DNA of 64,000 bases from Salinimicrobium sp963709775. GTDB taxonomy: Bacteria; Bacteroidota; Bacteroidia; Flavobacteriales; Flavobacteriaceae. The DNA lies in contig CAVPXS010000017.1 in assembly GCA_963709775.1 (NCBI GenBank), positions 1 to 64,000 of the forward strand, written 5' to 3'. Below, piece by piece: positions 8,488 through 16,682 of this stretch; positions within the stretch are counted from its first letter, which is position 1, and every line of letters starts with the position of its first letter. The notes below the pieces were generated by a model. That model was given only the letters and a program-made list of their open reading frames with translations, was not told the origin of the DNA and ran no database searches. The translations under genes and the position numbers were made by a program.

Positions 8488-9071
8488 ATACTAGAAAATC
8501 AATAGCTCCCTTCTTAGGGGAGGGCGGGGAGTGAGGATGAGCAGACAGAACCAGACCCTGAAACAAGTTCAGGGTGACGCGCGTCTGGGATACAGCCTCT
8601 TTTAGAGGGTTAATTAGTTGGATTTATAAAAATGAGGTGATTCCCTCCCTTTAGGGCGGGGGAAAGGAATCACCGGCATGGCGAAAAGATTTCTTATTAA
8701 TACTATTTCGAAGCCTCTTCATGGTTAGTGGGTAAACACCAGAAATCTTGAATCCATGCCCACCCCGTCCTTCGGACACCCCTCCGAAGGAGGGGAGGGA
8801 AAAATGGAGTTTTAGATTATTACTAAGATTTATAAAATTGAGGTGATTCCCTCCCTTTAGGGCGGGGGAAAGGAATCACCGGCATGGTAGCTCTTTTAAA
8901 ACAGGTGATTCCCTCCCTTTAGGGCGGGGGAAAGGAATCACCGGTATCAAATAGGTTCCATATAAATATTCCGAAAGTCGAAAAAAAATTTTGTAGAAGG
9001 TTAATATTTATTACTTTAACATCATATTAGTCCCTCCTCACATGTTTATATAACCAACCGGTAAGCAGAAA
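8488..9071 (+). repeat. Gene-free gap filled with palindromic repeats (three identical 39-bp copies)
   Basis: Three identical 39-bp palindromes lie at 8636-8674, 8842-8880 and 8904-8942; each begins GGTGATTCCCTCCC, ends GGGGGAAAGGAATCACC, and is followed by GG(C/T)AT. The first two share a longer left flank (TTTATAAAA-TGA). A copy of the CTGAAACAAGTTCAG repeat family is at 8554-8580, and a CCCCTCC-GGAGGGG palindrome at about 8775-8801. The last 100 bases before the next gene are AT-rich and may hold its promoter, though no clear TAnnTTTG box was found. Confidence 0.85.
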
Positions 9072-10550
9072 ATGGCAGAGACACATCTTCAGGAAAAAGT
9101 TAGTGAGAGCAGGCAATCCTCACTATACTCTTCCCTATCTTTGCGCGGTAAGAATTTTTACATGCCCCGTAATAATCTACATTTTGAGATCTCCGAACGC
9201 AAGTTCTTTCTCCGCCTCTTTGATGTCGTGTGGGTGCTATTTGCGCTTTATGTGGTAGGTATTCTTTTTGGAGTGGATTATTTTCAATTCGAAAGCGGAA
9301 ACTGGTATTGGAGTGTAGTTCTTGCCACTTACCTGGCATTATTTGCCGGCATTTTCGAACTTTACGACTTACAAAAAGCCAGTAGTTTTACAAAAGTGCT
9401 GCAGAATGCAGTACTTGCTACCTCCGTTACCGTCCTGTTCTTCCTTATGACCCCGGTACTTACTCCGGTTCTGCCCGAAAATCGTTTTAAGATCCTTTAC
9501 CTCTTTCTCACTATTCTAATTACCCTGCTGCTATGGCGGTATTCCTATATTGCCTTAATTTCAACCCCAAGATTCTACCGTCGCGTACTTATTGTGGGTG
9601 AACCGATGGAAGTGGAATTGGTGGCCTCTCACCTGCAGCAGTCCGATCCCAATTATAATATTATTGGTTACGTGAATCCGCAGGAGGTTAAGAATAATAG
9701 CTTCGGAAAAGCCAGTCTTGAAGAATTTCCTTCCAGGGATCTTTGGGAAACGGTCAGGGAGCATTCTGTAGATGAGATCCTTATCTCAAACCTGGGAGCC
9801 GAAAAGGTTGGGGAGTTGTATGAAGAGATCCTAAGCCTGTTAAAAAAGGGATTTCCGGTAAAGGATTTTAATGAAGTTTATGAGGATAAGACAAGTAAGA
9901 TCCCGGTGCAGCATATCGAAAGGAATTTTTATCAATTCTTTCCCCTTAGCCGAAGTAATGACAATAAATTTTATTTGTTCTTTCACCGTACGGCGGATAT
10001 TTTAATTTCTGTTGTCGGAATTATTTTTGGTCTACTTCTGTTGCCTTTTGTTTTCTTCGGAAATTTAATTGCCAATAAAGGACAACTGTTTTACAGACAG
10101 GAGAGGGTAGGGAAGAATGGAAGACCGTTTACTATTCTGAAGTTCCGGACGATGCGTTGTGATGCTGAAGTTAATGGTGCCGTTTGGGCTACTAAGAATG
10201 ATGTGCGTATTACAGGCTTCGGAAAATTTCTCCGTCGCACCCGGATGGATGAATTTCCGCAGTTCTATAATATTTTAAAAGGAGAAATGAGCCTTATTGG
10301 TCCCCGTCCCGAACGCCCTGTTTTTGTAGAGGAATTATCTGAATTAATCCCCTTTTACGATACCCGCCACTTCGTTAAACCCGGACTCACCGGCTGGGCC
10401 CAGGTCATGTGCGATTACGCCGACAGTCATGCCGACAGCCTGGAAAAGCTGCAGTATGATCTTTACTATATTAAACACCGTAATCTTTTTCTCGATATTA
10501 CAATTCTTACCAAGACATTGAGTACTGTTATTTTCTTTAGAGGACAGTAG
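9072..10550 (+). CDS. Undecaprenyl-phosphate sugar phosphotransferase (polyprenyl glycosylphosphotransferase, WbaP/WcaJ type)
   Basis: This 492-residue protein has about four N-terminal membrane helices (roughly residues 45-165), a cytosolic nucleotide-binding-like middle (YRRVLIVGEPMEVELV to about 290), a fifth helix (RTADILISVVGIIFGLLLLP) and the C-terminal catalytic domain. That domain shows KFRTM, the pair of residues in RRTRMDEFPQFYNILKGEMS, LIGPRPERP and KPGLTGWAQV, all signature motifs of the family. It transfers a sugar phosphate to undecaprenyl phosphate and so primes synthesis of the exopolysaccharide or O-antigen made by the genes to its left. A shorter start at Met31 (9162) is possible. 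It is intact and ends the polysaccharide locus. Confidence 0.92.
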   Translation: MAETHLQEKVSESRQSSLYSSLSLRGKNFYMPRNNLHFEISERKFFLRLFDVVWVLFALYVVGILFGVDYFQFESGNWYWSVVLATYLALFAGIFELYDLQKASSFTKVLQNAVLATSVTVLFFLMTPVLTPVLPENRFKILYLFLTILITLLLWRYSYIALISTPRFYRRVLIVGEPMEVELVASHLQQSDPNYNIIGYVNPQEVKNNSFGKASLEEFPSRDLWETVREHSVDEILISNLGAEKVGELYEEILSLLKKGFPVKDFNEVYEDKTSKIPVQHIERNFYQFFPLSRSNDNKFYLFFHRTADILISVVGIIFGLLLLPFVFFGNLIANKGQLFYRQERVGKNGRPFTILKFRTMRCDAEVNGAVWATKNDVRITGFGKFLRRTRMDEFPQFYNILKGEMSLIGPRPERPVFVEELSELIPFYDTRHFVKPGLTGWAQVMCDYADSHADSLEKLQYDLYYIKHRNLFLDITILTKTLSTVIFFRGQ

Positions 10551-10558
10551 TTTTAGTG

Positions 10559-10620
10559 AGCAGTTGGCAGTTGTTTTAGTAGGCAGTAAGTATTCAGTGA
10601 TCAGTGTTCAGTGTTCAGGC
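10559..10620 (+). repeat. Degenerate heptad run after the sugar transferase
   Basis: Heptads of the CAGTTGG/TTCAGTG kind are readable (ATTCAGT, GATCAGT, GTTCAGT, GTTCAGG), beginning nine bases after the stop codon. The first half is more decayed. Confidence 0.6.
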
Positions 10621-10633
10621 TAAAATTGTTATT

Positions 10634-11150
10634 GTCATTTCGAAGAAGCCTTTTTGGCGACTGAGAAATCTGCTTCTTGAGAAGAGAAGATATTTTTTTG
10701 GGAGAAACTTTACTCTTATTCATGAGATCTCTCGTCGATTTCTTCCCTTCTGGTCAGAAACCTCTGTCGAGATGACTAGAAAGTTAGTTAGTCATTTCGA
10801 AGAAGCCTTTTTGGCGACTGAGAAATCTGCTTCTTGTGAATGAGGATATATTGTTTTATAAAGGAGCAAATTAATTTCATTCATGAGATCTCTCGTCACT
10901 CCCTTCACTGCCGTTCAGGAAGCTCTGTCGAGATGACTGCCGAAATTGGTTATTGTTAGTCATTTCGAAGAAGCCTTTTTGGCGACTGAGAAATCCGCCT
11001 CTTGGGGAAATCAGAATTTTTACTTAAACCATAAGATCTCTCGTCGATTTCTTCCCTTCTGGTCAGAAACCTCTGTCGAGATGACTATAAATAGAGTCAT
11101 TTCGAAGAAGCCTTTTTGGCGACTGAGAAATCTGCCTGTGGGGAAACCAT
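10634..11150 (+). repeat. Tandem array of an imperfect palindrome of about 145 bp, 3.5 copies
   Basis: Copies at 10634-10776, 10791-10937 and 10959-11085 are followed by a truncated left half at 11096 to about 11140. Each begins GTCATTTCGAAGAAGC and ends CTCTGTCGAGATGAC, so the ends are inverted repeats (GTCAT(T/C)TCGA). All copies point the same way with 9-21 bp spacers. Short open frames inside are not genes. Confidence 0.92.
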
Positions 11151-11229
11151 TCGGTGACGATGGCGCGGATTATACTATGATAACATGCTGAGAAAAAGTC
11201 TTGCCTCCTGGTTCTTGCTTCTAAAGAAA

Positions 11230-11251
11230 CTGACCACTGACCACTGACCAC
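11230..11251 (-). repeat. Heptad array (TGGTCAG) x3 downstream of lnt
   Basis: Three CTGACCA units on the plus strand lie within ten bases of the lnt stop codon (11257). The heptad is the reverse complement of the array inside the glycosyltransferase at 3741. Confidence 0.8.
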
Positions 11252-11256
11252 TTTTT

Positions 11257-12846
11257 TCACTTTCTGCTTCGTTTCCACGGCACCATTGCAAAAAGAAATA
11301 TAAATAAGGCCAGGAATAGGGAAATCCGGGCGATATAATCTCCAAACCGGGCATAAAAGGTAAGTTCATCGTTGAGGGTAACTTCCCCTCGCAGAGCGCC
11401 TTGTTCTTCATAACCCAGGGATGCTGTTATTTCTCCTTTTTCATTGATAAAAGCAGAAATTCCAGTGTTGGCACTTCGGGCGATGGACCGGCGGTTTTCA
11501 ATAGCCCGCAGCCTGGCGTAACTCAGGTGCTGCTTGTGTCCCTGGGTATTGCCCCACCATGCATCATTGGTAATAATTGCAAGAAAATCTGCTCCTTCAT
11601 TTACATAACCCGTAACAAAATCTCCGTATACCGATTCATAACAAATGATCGGCCCCACTTCCTCCGTAGAAGTTGCCTGAAATGTTCCTCTCTTTTTTTG
11701 AGTGGTCTTCATTGCCACCGTGCCGCCAAGATCGATCATGACATTGCCCAGGATAGGCTTTAAAACTTCCTGGTAAGGAAAATTTTCAACGCCTACCACC
11801 AACTTTGATTTGTGATAAAAGTGAACAGAATCATTGGCAGAGATCATAAAAGCCGAATTATAATCATCATACCAGTCATTTGGCCCCAGCTGATTACTTT
11901 GACCTCTCACTCTGTTAGGATCACTAAAACGATCATACATGGAGATTCCGCTTAAAAAAGATATTTCGGGATGCCTGTTTACGAATTGAGTGGAAAAGAA
12001 GTTGGCTTCAGAATCTTCAAAACGATTCAATATGGTTCCGTCGGCAAAAACTGTTTCGGGAGCGACCACGATACTGGTCTGGGGAGTAATACTTTCTTCA
12101 GCAAGCCTGGTAAGCAGCTCCCCGATACGCTTATCATTGGTGTTGTATTTTTCGGTATAGGGGTTAACGTTGGGCTGTAGCACTACTGCCTCCAGGGTTT
12201 GTTCACTCTCCTCATAATTCCACAGAATGAAGTAGGAGACTGCTATGGGAATAAGAATAAGTAGTCCGGTTTTCACCAGGCCCCGGTATAGTATTTCCTT
12301 AGCCTTATGCTGGCGATACAGCAAAATCATTTTTAAAATGGCAATATTTGTGAGCAGTATCCAAAGGGTTCCCCCAAAGGTGCCGGTGAATTCATACCAT
12401 TGTATCCAATGGGGAAATTCTGAAAACCCATTACCCAGGTTAAGCCATGGCCATGAAAATTCCCAGTTGAGGTGCAGGTATTCAAAAGCCATCCAAATAC
12501 TTATAAAAAATGAGGAAGAGGCCTTAAAATTCACCCTTTTTGCCACCACATGAAATAGCAGAAAAACCAGCGACATGAGCAGGGAGTTCACGGTAATAGC
12601 GAATACTCCGCCAAAAGGTGTGGAAAAGTAAAGCCAGTAAGTGGTGATCAAATTCCAGATGAAAAAGCTGAGGTAGGAGAGTCCAAGGATCTTCCATTTA
12701 CGATTGTGGGCCTGCTCCATTCGAATATTGTGCTCTGTGTAAAGCAAAGGCACAAAAGCAAAGAACAACAGCAGTGGAAACCCATAAGTAGGCCACGCGA
12801 GTGCCAGTAAGATCCCGGAAAGTAATGCGTAAAGGAAGTGTTTCAT
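11257..12846 (-). CDS. lnt: Apolipoprotein N-acyltransferase
   Basis: This 529-residue inner-membrane enzyme adds the third acyl chain to the N-terminal cysteine of lipoproteins, the last step after Lgt and Lsp. About seven membrane helices fill residues 1-210. The periplasmic nitrilase-like domain follows, with catalytic Glu at VAPETVF (about 264), Lys in FYHKSKLVVGVE (346/348) and nucleophile Cys in PIICYESVYGDF (402). A last membrane helix lies at about 505-525. Length and triad match the family. The gene stands alone, flanked on both sides by arrays of the same palindrome of about 145 bp. Many lipoproteins elsewhere in the window are its likely substrates. Confidence 0.95.
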   Translation of the reverse strand: MKHFLYALLSGILLALAWPTYGFPLLLFFAFVPLLYTEHNIRMEQAHNRKWKILGLSYLSFFIWNLITTYWLYFSTPFGGVFAITVNSLLMSLVFLLFHVVAKRVNFKASSSFFISIWMAFEYLHLNWEFSWPWLNLGNGFSEFPHWIQWYEFTGTFGGTLWILLTNIAILKMILLYRQHKAKEILYRGLVKTGLLILIPIAVSYFILWNYEESEQTLEAVVLQPNVNPYTEKYNTNDKRIGELLTRLAEESITPQTSIVVAPETVFADGTILNRFEDSEANFFSTQFVNRHPEISFLSGISMYDRFSDPNRVRGQSNQLGPNDWYDDYNSAFMISANDSVHFYHKSKLVVGVENFPYQEVLKPILGNVMIDLGGTVAMKTTQKKRGTFQATSTEEVGPIICYESVYGDFVTGYVNEGADFLAIITNDAWWGNTQGHKQHLSYARLRAIENRRSIARSANTGISAFINEKGEITASLGYEEQGALRGEVTLNDELTFYARFGDYIARISLFLALFIFLFAMVPWKRSRK

Positions 12847-12908
12847 AGTATCTGGATGCTAAGGTATAAAAACTATGGATTTGAACTACCTCCGTCCTTG
12901 TTCAAAAT

Positions 12909-13338
12909 GTCATTTCGAAGGAGCTTTTTCAGCGACTGAGAAATCTGCCTCTTGAGAAGAGAAGATACTTTTTTTGGGAAGAAACATTTTACTCTTATTC
13001 ATGAGATCTCTCGTCGATTTCTTCCCTTCCGGTCAGAAACCTCTGTCGAGATGACTATAAATAGTGTCATTTCGAAGGAGCTTTTTTAGCGACTGAGAAA
13101 TCTGCTTCTTGAGAAGAGAAGATACTTTTTTTGGGAAGAAACATTTTACTCTTATTCATGAGATCTCTCGTCACTTCCTTCACTTCCGGTCAGAAAGCTC
13201 TGTCGAGATGACTATAAATAGTGTCATTTCGAAGAAGCTTTTTCAGCGACTGAGAAATCTATTTCTACTTTTGTACAATCATCATGAGATCTCTTGTCGT
13301 TTCCTTCCCTGCCGTTTAGAAAGCTCTGTAGGGATGAC
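12909..13338 (+). repeat. Second tandem array of the palindrome of about 145 bp, 3 copies
   Basis: Copies at 12909-13055, 13066-13212 and 13223-13338 face the same way as those at 10634-11150. The first two are both 147 bp and nearly identical, differing mainly in the right arm. They start 63 bp upstream of the lnt start codon. The remainder of the gap to pssA holds a short heptad run (13367-13388: GGACTAA, CGACTAC, CGACTAA) and no gene. Confidence 0.92.
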
Positions 13339-13459
13339 AACAACCTGATCAAAGTCTTCCGTCTATGGACTAACGACTACCGACTAATAAAAAGTCAAGT
13401 CTCCTGGCTCTTGTAGCAAAGCGTTCTTTTTTTCCTATTTTTACACAAAACCAACCAAT

Positions 13460-14233
13460 ATGAGCCTAGCAAAACATGTCCCGAATGCCATTACTTTGAT
13501 CAACCTGTTAAGTGGCAGCATAGGTGCCATATTTGCGGTGCAGGGCGATTTGGTCATGGCTGCGATCTTTGTGGCACTGGGGATCTTTTTTGATTTTTTT
13601 GACGGACTCGCCGCACGGGCGCTGAATGTCAAATCTGAACTTGGTCTTCAACTGGATTCCCTCGCCGATATGGTCACCAGCGGACTCGTGCCCGGGATCG
13701 TTATGTACCAGCTCTTTAGACAGGCACTACCGGGTTCAGCTGTTGAACCTAAAGACTGGACCACGGGACAGGACGTACTGGAGTGGAACCTTCCTGTTCT
13801 TGCCTTGTTTGGATTGCTGGTCACTCTCGCTTCTGGTTATCGCCTGGCAAAATTCAATATTGACGAGCGTCAAACAGATTCTTTCATTGGTTTGCCAACG
13901 CCGGCGAATGCTTTGCTGATACTAAGTCTGCCGCTGATCCTTATTTTTCAGCCGCAGCCTATTCTTGTAGATATCATCCTTAATCCCTGGTTCCTTGCTG
14001 CCCTTACGTTGTTCAGTTGTTTTATGCTGAATGCAGAGATTCCTTTATTCGCATTGAAATTCAGCAGCTGGGGTTTTGCAGAAAACAAGATCCGTTACCT
14101 GTTCCTTATCTTCTGTGTTATTCTGCTCATCTTCCTTCAATTCGCTGCAATACCTTTGATCATCATTAGCTATGTGATCGTTTCAATGATCACGAATAAG
14201 AGTAGTGGAGAGGCGGCAGTCGAAAGCCGGTAG
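13460..14233 (+). CDS. pssA: CDP-diacylglycerol-serine O-phosphatidyltransferase
   Basis: This 257-residue integral membrane enzyme makes phosphatidylserine from CDP-diacylglycerol and serine, the precursor of phosphatidylethanolamine. The CDP-alcohol phosphotransferase signature D-G-x2-A-R-x8-G-x3-D-x3-D is complete at residues 48-70 (DGLAAR ... GLQLDSLAD). Six to seven hydrophobic helices follow. The start MSLAKHVPNAITLINLLSG is typical of the family. It lies alone, with repeat arrays on both sides, and converges on lptB. Confidence 0.94.
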   Translation: MSLAKHVPNAITLINLLSGSIGAIFAVQGDLVMAAIFVALGIFFDFFDGLAARALNVKSELGLQLDSLADMVTSGLVPGIVMYQLFRQALPGSAVEPKDWTTGQDVLEWNLPVLALFGLLVTLASGYRLAKFNIDERQTDSFIGLPTPANALLILSLPLILIFQPQPILVDIILNPWFLAALTLFSCFMLNAEIPLFALKFSSWGFAENKIRYLFLIFCVILLIFLQFAAIPLIIISYVIVSMITNKSSGEAAVESR

Positions 14234-14251
14234 TCAGAAAAAAGTCTTCCT

Positions 14252-14564
14252 GTCATTCAGAGCCACAGCTTTTGCGGAGCGAAGAATCTCTCGTTTCTGA
14301 AGAGATTCCTCGTTCCTCGGAATGACATTCGGATTCATCTTGTCATTCAGAGCGTAGCTTTTGCGGAGCGAAGAATCTCTCGTTTACTGAAGAGATTCCT
14401 CCTTCGTCGGAATGACAATCGATTCATCTGTCATTCAGAGCGCAGCTTTAGCGGAGCGAAGAATCTCTTGTTTCCTGAAGAGATTCCTCGTTTGTCGGAA
14501 TGACAATTGAACTCATCTGTCATTCAGAGCGCAGCTTTAGCGGAGCGAAGAATCTCTCTCGCTT
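14252..14564 (+). repeat. Tandem array of a 75-bp palindrome with an 89-bp period, 3.5 copies
   Basis: Copies at 14252-14326, 14342-14416 and 14430-14504 plus a truncated one at 14519-14564. Each begins GTCATTCAGAGC, carries GCGGAGCGAAGAATCTCT, and ends (A/C)CTCGGAATGAC-like, so the ends GTCATTC/GAATGAC are inverted. Spacers of 13-15 bp (ending ATTCATCT or ACTCATCT) are also conserved. The array fills the gap between convergent pssA and lptB. A degraded copy is at about 20112-20157. Confidence 0.92.
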
Positions 14565-14618
14565 GTTTAATCTGATATCTGTGATGTATTTTGATGCTTT
14601 AAAAAACTGCAGGAATCT

Positions 14619-15359
14619 TTATTGAAAAAGTTTCTTCTTTCTCAATTCGAAGTTCTGTCCCAGGTAAACTTTTCTTACCATTTCGTCTTCGGCAAGTTCC
14701 TCTGGAATTCCGGCTTTAAGGATGCGCCCCTCAAACATAAGATAGGTGCGATCTGTAATAGCCAAAGTTTCCTGAACGTTGTGATCGGTAATAAGGATCC
14801 CGATATTTTTATTTTTCAGCTGAGCGACAATCCGCTGGATATCTTCCACGGCCACGGGGTCAACTCCGGCAAAAGGTTCATCCAGAAGAATGAAATTCGG
14901 ATCTGTAGCCAGGGCACGGGCAATTTCGGTACGCCGGCGTTCTCCCCCGCTTAAAAGATCCCCACGGCTTTTGCGGATGTGTCCCAGACCAAATTCCTCG
15001 ATAAGCGATTCCATCTTCATTTTCCGCTCCTTTTTGGAGAGCTTTGTGAGCTCCAGAACGCTCATAATATTATCTTCTATACTAAGCTTTCTAAACACAG
15101 AAGCTTCCTGGGCCAGGTAACCAATTCCATACTGCGCACGTTTGTACATTGGGAATTTGGTAATGTTTTCCCTGTCGAGGAAGATCCTTCCGCCATTGGG
15201 TTTGATCAATCCTACGATCATATAAAAAGAAGTGGTTTTTCCGGCTCCATTGGGACCTAGCAGTCCTACAATCTCCCCCTGGTTTACTTCCAGGGAAATG
15301 CCTTTTACAACTTCACGACCTTTATAGGATTTTACAAGACTTTCGGCGTATAACTTCAT
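14619..15359 (-). CDS. lptB: LPS export ABC transporter ATP-binding protein LptB
   Basis: This 246-residue cytoplasmic ATPase drives lipopolysaccharide extraction from the inner membrane with LptF/LptG. Walker A GPNGAGKT is at residues 35-42, the Q-loop at YLAQEASVF (81-89), the signature LSGGE at 136-140, Walker B ILLDE at 157-161, and the switch His in ITDHNVQ. GERRRTEIARALA and the absence of a membrane domain match LptB rather than other ABC ATPases. It is the last gene of the minus-strand set kdsD-tatC-CMD-lptB. An LptG-type permease lies at 60839 in this window. Confidence 0.94.
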   Translation of the reverse strand: MKLYAESLVKSYKGREVVKGISLEVNQGEIVGLLGPNGAGKTTSFYMIVGLIKPNGGRIFLDRENITKFPMYKRAQYGIGYLAQEASVFRKLSIEDNIMSVLELTKLSKKERKMKMESLIEEFGLGHIRKSRGDLLSGGERRRTEIARALATDPNFILLDEPFAGVDPVAVEDIQRIVAQLKNKNIGILITDHNVQETLAITDRTYLMFEGRILKAGIPEELAEDEMVRKVYLGQNFELRKKKLFQ

Positions 15360-15365
15360 TCTATT

Positions 15366-15400
15366 GATATTAGTATTGAGATATGAGTATTGAGATTAGC
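15366..15400 (+). repeat. Degenerate heptad run upstream of lptB
   Basis: The heptads GATATTA, GTATTGA, GATATGA, GTATTGA and GATTAGC can be read in phase, starting seven bases upstream of the lptB start codon. Confidence 0.65.
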
Positions 15401-15474
15401 AATTACTGTGCAAATTTCAATATAGTCATATTTTTTATGGAGCGGCTAAAGTTTACCTATGCTTGTGGATTCCA

Positions 15475-15508
15475 AACTTTAAACCTTGAACCTTAAACTT
15501 TGAACTAG
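15475..15508 (+). repeat. Degenerate heptad run overlapping a stop codon
   Basis: The heptads ACTTTAA, ACCTTGA, ACCTTAA, ACTTTGA and ACTAGC end on the stop codon (CTA on this strand) of the carboxymuconolactone decarboxylase-like gene. Confidence 0.7.
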
Positions 15509-15852
15509 CTTTGGCTTTCTAAAGCCTCCCAAAACTCATAAGCTCTTCTCAAATGTGGAATCACTATAGTTCCTCCCACCAAAGTAGCTATACTCAGCGC
15601 TTCCATTACTTCTTCTTTTGAAAGTCCTTCCTTATAGCTGGTTTCAAGATGATATTTAATGCAGTCATCACAACGTAACACAGCTGAGGCTACTAAGCCA
15701 AGTAGCTCCTTGGTCTTCACATCCAAAGCCCCTGCAGTGAATGCATTAGTGTCGAGGTTAAAAATACGTTTTATGATCTTGTTGTTATCGCCAAGGATCT
15801 TGTCATTCATCTTCTGGCGATATTCATTGAATTCTTCTACCTGGTTTTTCAT
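15505..15852 (-). CDS. Carboxymuconolactone decarboxylase / AhpD-like family protein
   Basis: This 115-residue all-helical protein has the family's CxxC motif in VLRCDDCIKYHLETSYKEG (about residues 58-76), with a His four residues after the second Cys, as in AhpD-type peroxidase adaptors. The helix EEVMEALSIATLVGGTIVIPH that follows is also typical. It could be a thiol-based antioxidant protein or an enzyme of unknown substrate; the sequence does not decide. Its start overlaps the tatC stop by four bases (ATGA), so it is translated from the same transcript as kdsD-tatC. Confidence 0.85.
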   Translation of the reverse strand: MKNQVEEFNEYRQKMNDKILGDNNKIIKRIFNLDTNAFTAGALDVKTKELLGLVASAVLRCDDCIKYHLETSYKEGLSKEEVMEALSIATLVGGTIVIPHLRRAYEFWEALESQS

Positions 15853-16682
15853 TGCTTTTGTTTTCTTAATTTTTGATTTTCCTTCCTCATAACTATCCGT
15901 GAGATCACAATACTAACCTCATACAATACAAGCACCGGAATAGCTACAATGATCTGACTCAAAATATCGGGCGGAGTAATAATGGCCGCAAGAATTAGGA
16001 CGATCACTAAAGCGAACTTCCTGTACTTCCGAAGAAACTCAGGTGTTACCAATCCTATTTTTGTAAGGAAATATATAATTATTGGTAATTCGAATATGAT
16101 TCCGCAGGCTATAACCGAGGAACGTACCAGGCTTATATAACTTCCAATGTCGAATTCGTTCAATACCACTTCACTTACCTGGTATTTTCCGAGGAAATTA
16201 ATAGAAAGTGGTGTCACCAGGTAATATCCGAAAAGTACTCCCAGGAAGAACAGGATTGAAGAAATGAAAATAAAGCCTCTCGATGTATTCCTTTCGTTGG
16301 CATACATAGCGGGGGAGATAAATTTCCAGAATTCATAGATGATATAAGGGAAAGCAATAATAAAACCTGCTGTAATGGAGGTCCACACGTGTGCAGAGAA
16401 TTGCCCGCCCATGGTTCTTGACTGAATGGTAAAAGGCATATCATCAAAACAGAACCCGCCTTCGAGGCCTACAAAAGTTGAAAGCCGACAAAGAATGTCA
16501 TATGTGAAAAAGTCGGCCTTGGTGGGGCCGAATAATAAAGTGTCGAAAATGAAACCTTTAGCTAAAAAAGCTGCAGTTCCTGCTACTACTACTGCCAGGG
16601 TCGCCCTTATGAGGTGCCAACGCAAATCCTCAAGGTGATCCAAAAATGACATTTCATCGGCAGATTTTTCTACTTTCGCCAT
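15849..16682 (-). CDS. tatC: Sec-independent protein translocase TatC
   Basis: This 277-residue protein has six membrane helices. The N-terminal cytoplasmic segment MSFLDHLEDLRWHLIRA is the TatC hallmark (HLxELRxR) that binds twin-arginine signals. Further conserved parts are FPYIIYEFWKFISPAMYANE and FELPIIIYFLTKIGLVTPE. It forms the receptor of the Tat pathway for folded proteins. The start overlaps the kdsD stop by one base (TAATG), and its own stop overlaps the next gene, so the three are clearly one operon. tatA is not in this window. Confidence 0.95.
   Translation of the reverse strand: MAKVEKSADEMSFLDHLEDLRWHLIRATLAVVVAGTAAFLAKGFIFDTLLFGPTKADFFTYDILCRLSTFVGLEGGFCFDDMPFTIQSRTMGGQFSAHVWTSITAGFIIAFPYIIYEFWKFISPAMYANERNTSRGFIFISSILFFLGVLFGYYLVTPLSINFLGKYQVSEVVLNEFDIGSYISLVRSSVIACGIIFELPIIIYFLTKIGLVTPEFLRKYRKFALVIVLILAAIITPPDILSQIIVAIPVLVLYEVSIVISRIVMRKENQKLRKQKQ

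Noticed and set aside
10604..11191. Short open frames inside the palindrome arrays (79 and 81 residues)
   Set aside because: Translations merely repeat the DNA element (FWRLRNLL, ISRRFLPFWSETSVEMT) and occur in every copy.
14252..14564. CRISPR array (89-bp period)
   Set aside because: The 75-bp repeated part is a palindrome far longer than a CRISPR repeat and the 14-bp spacers are alike, not unique.
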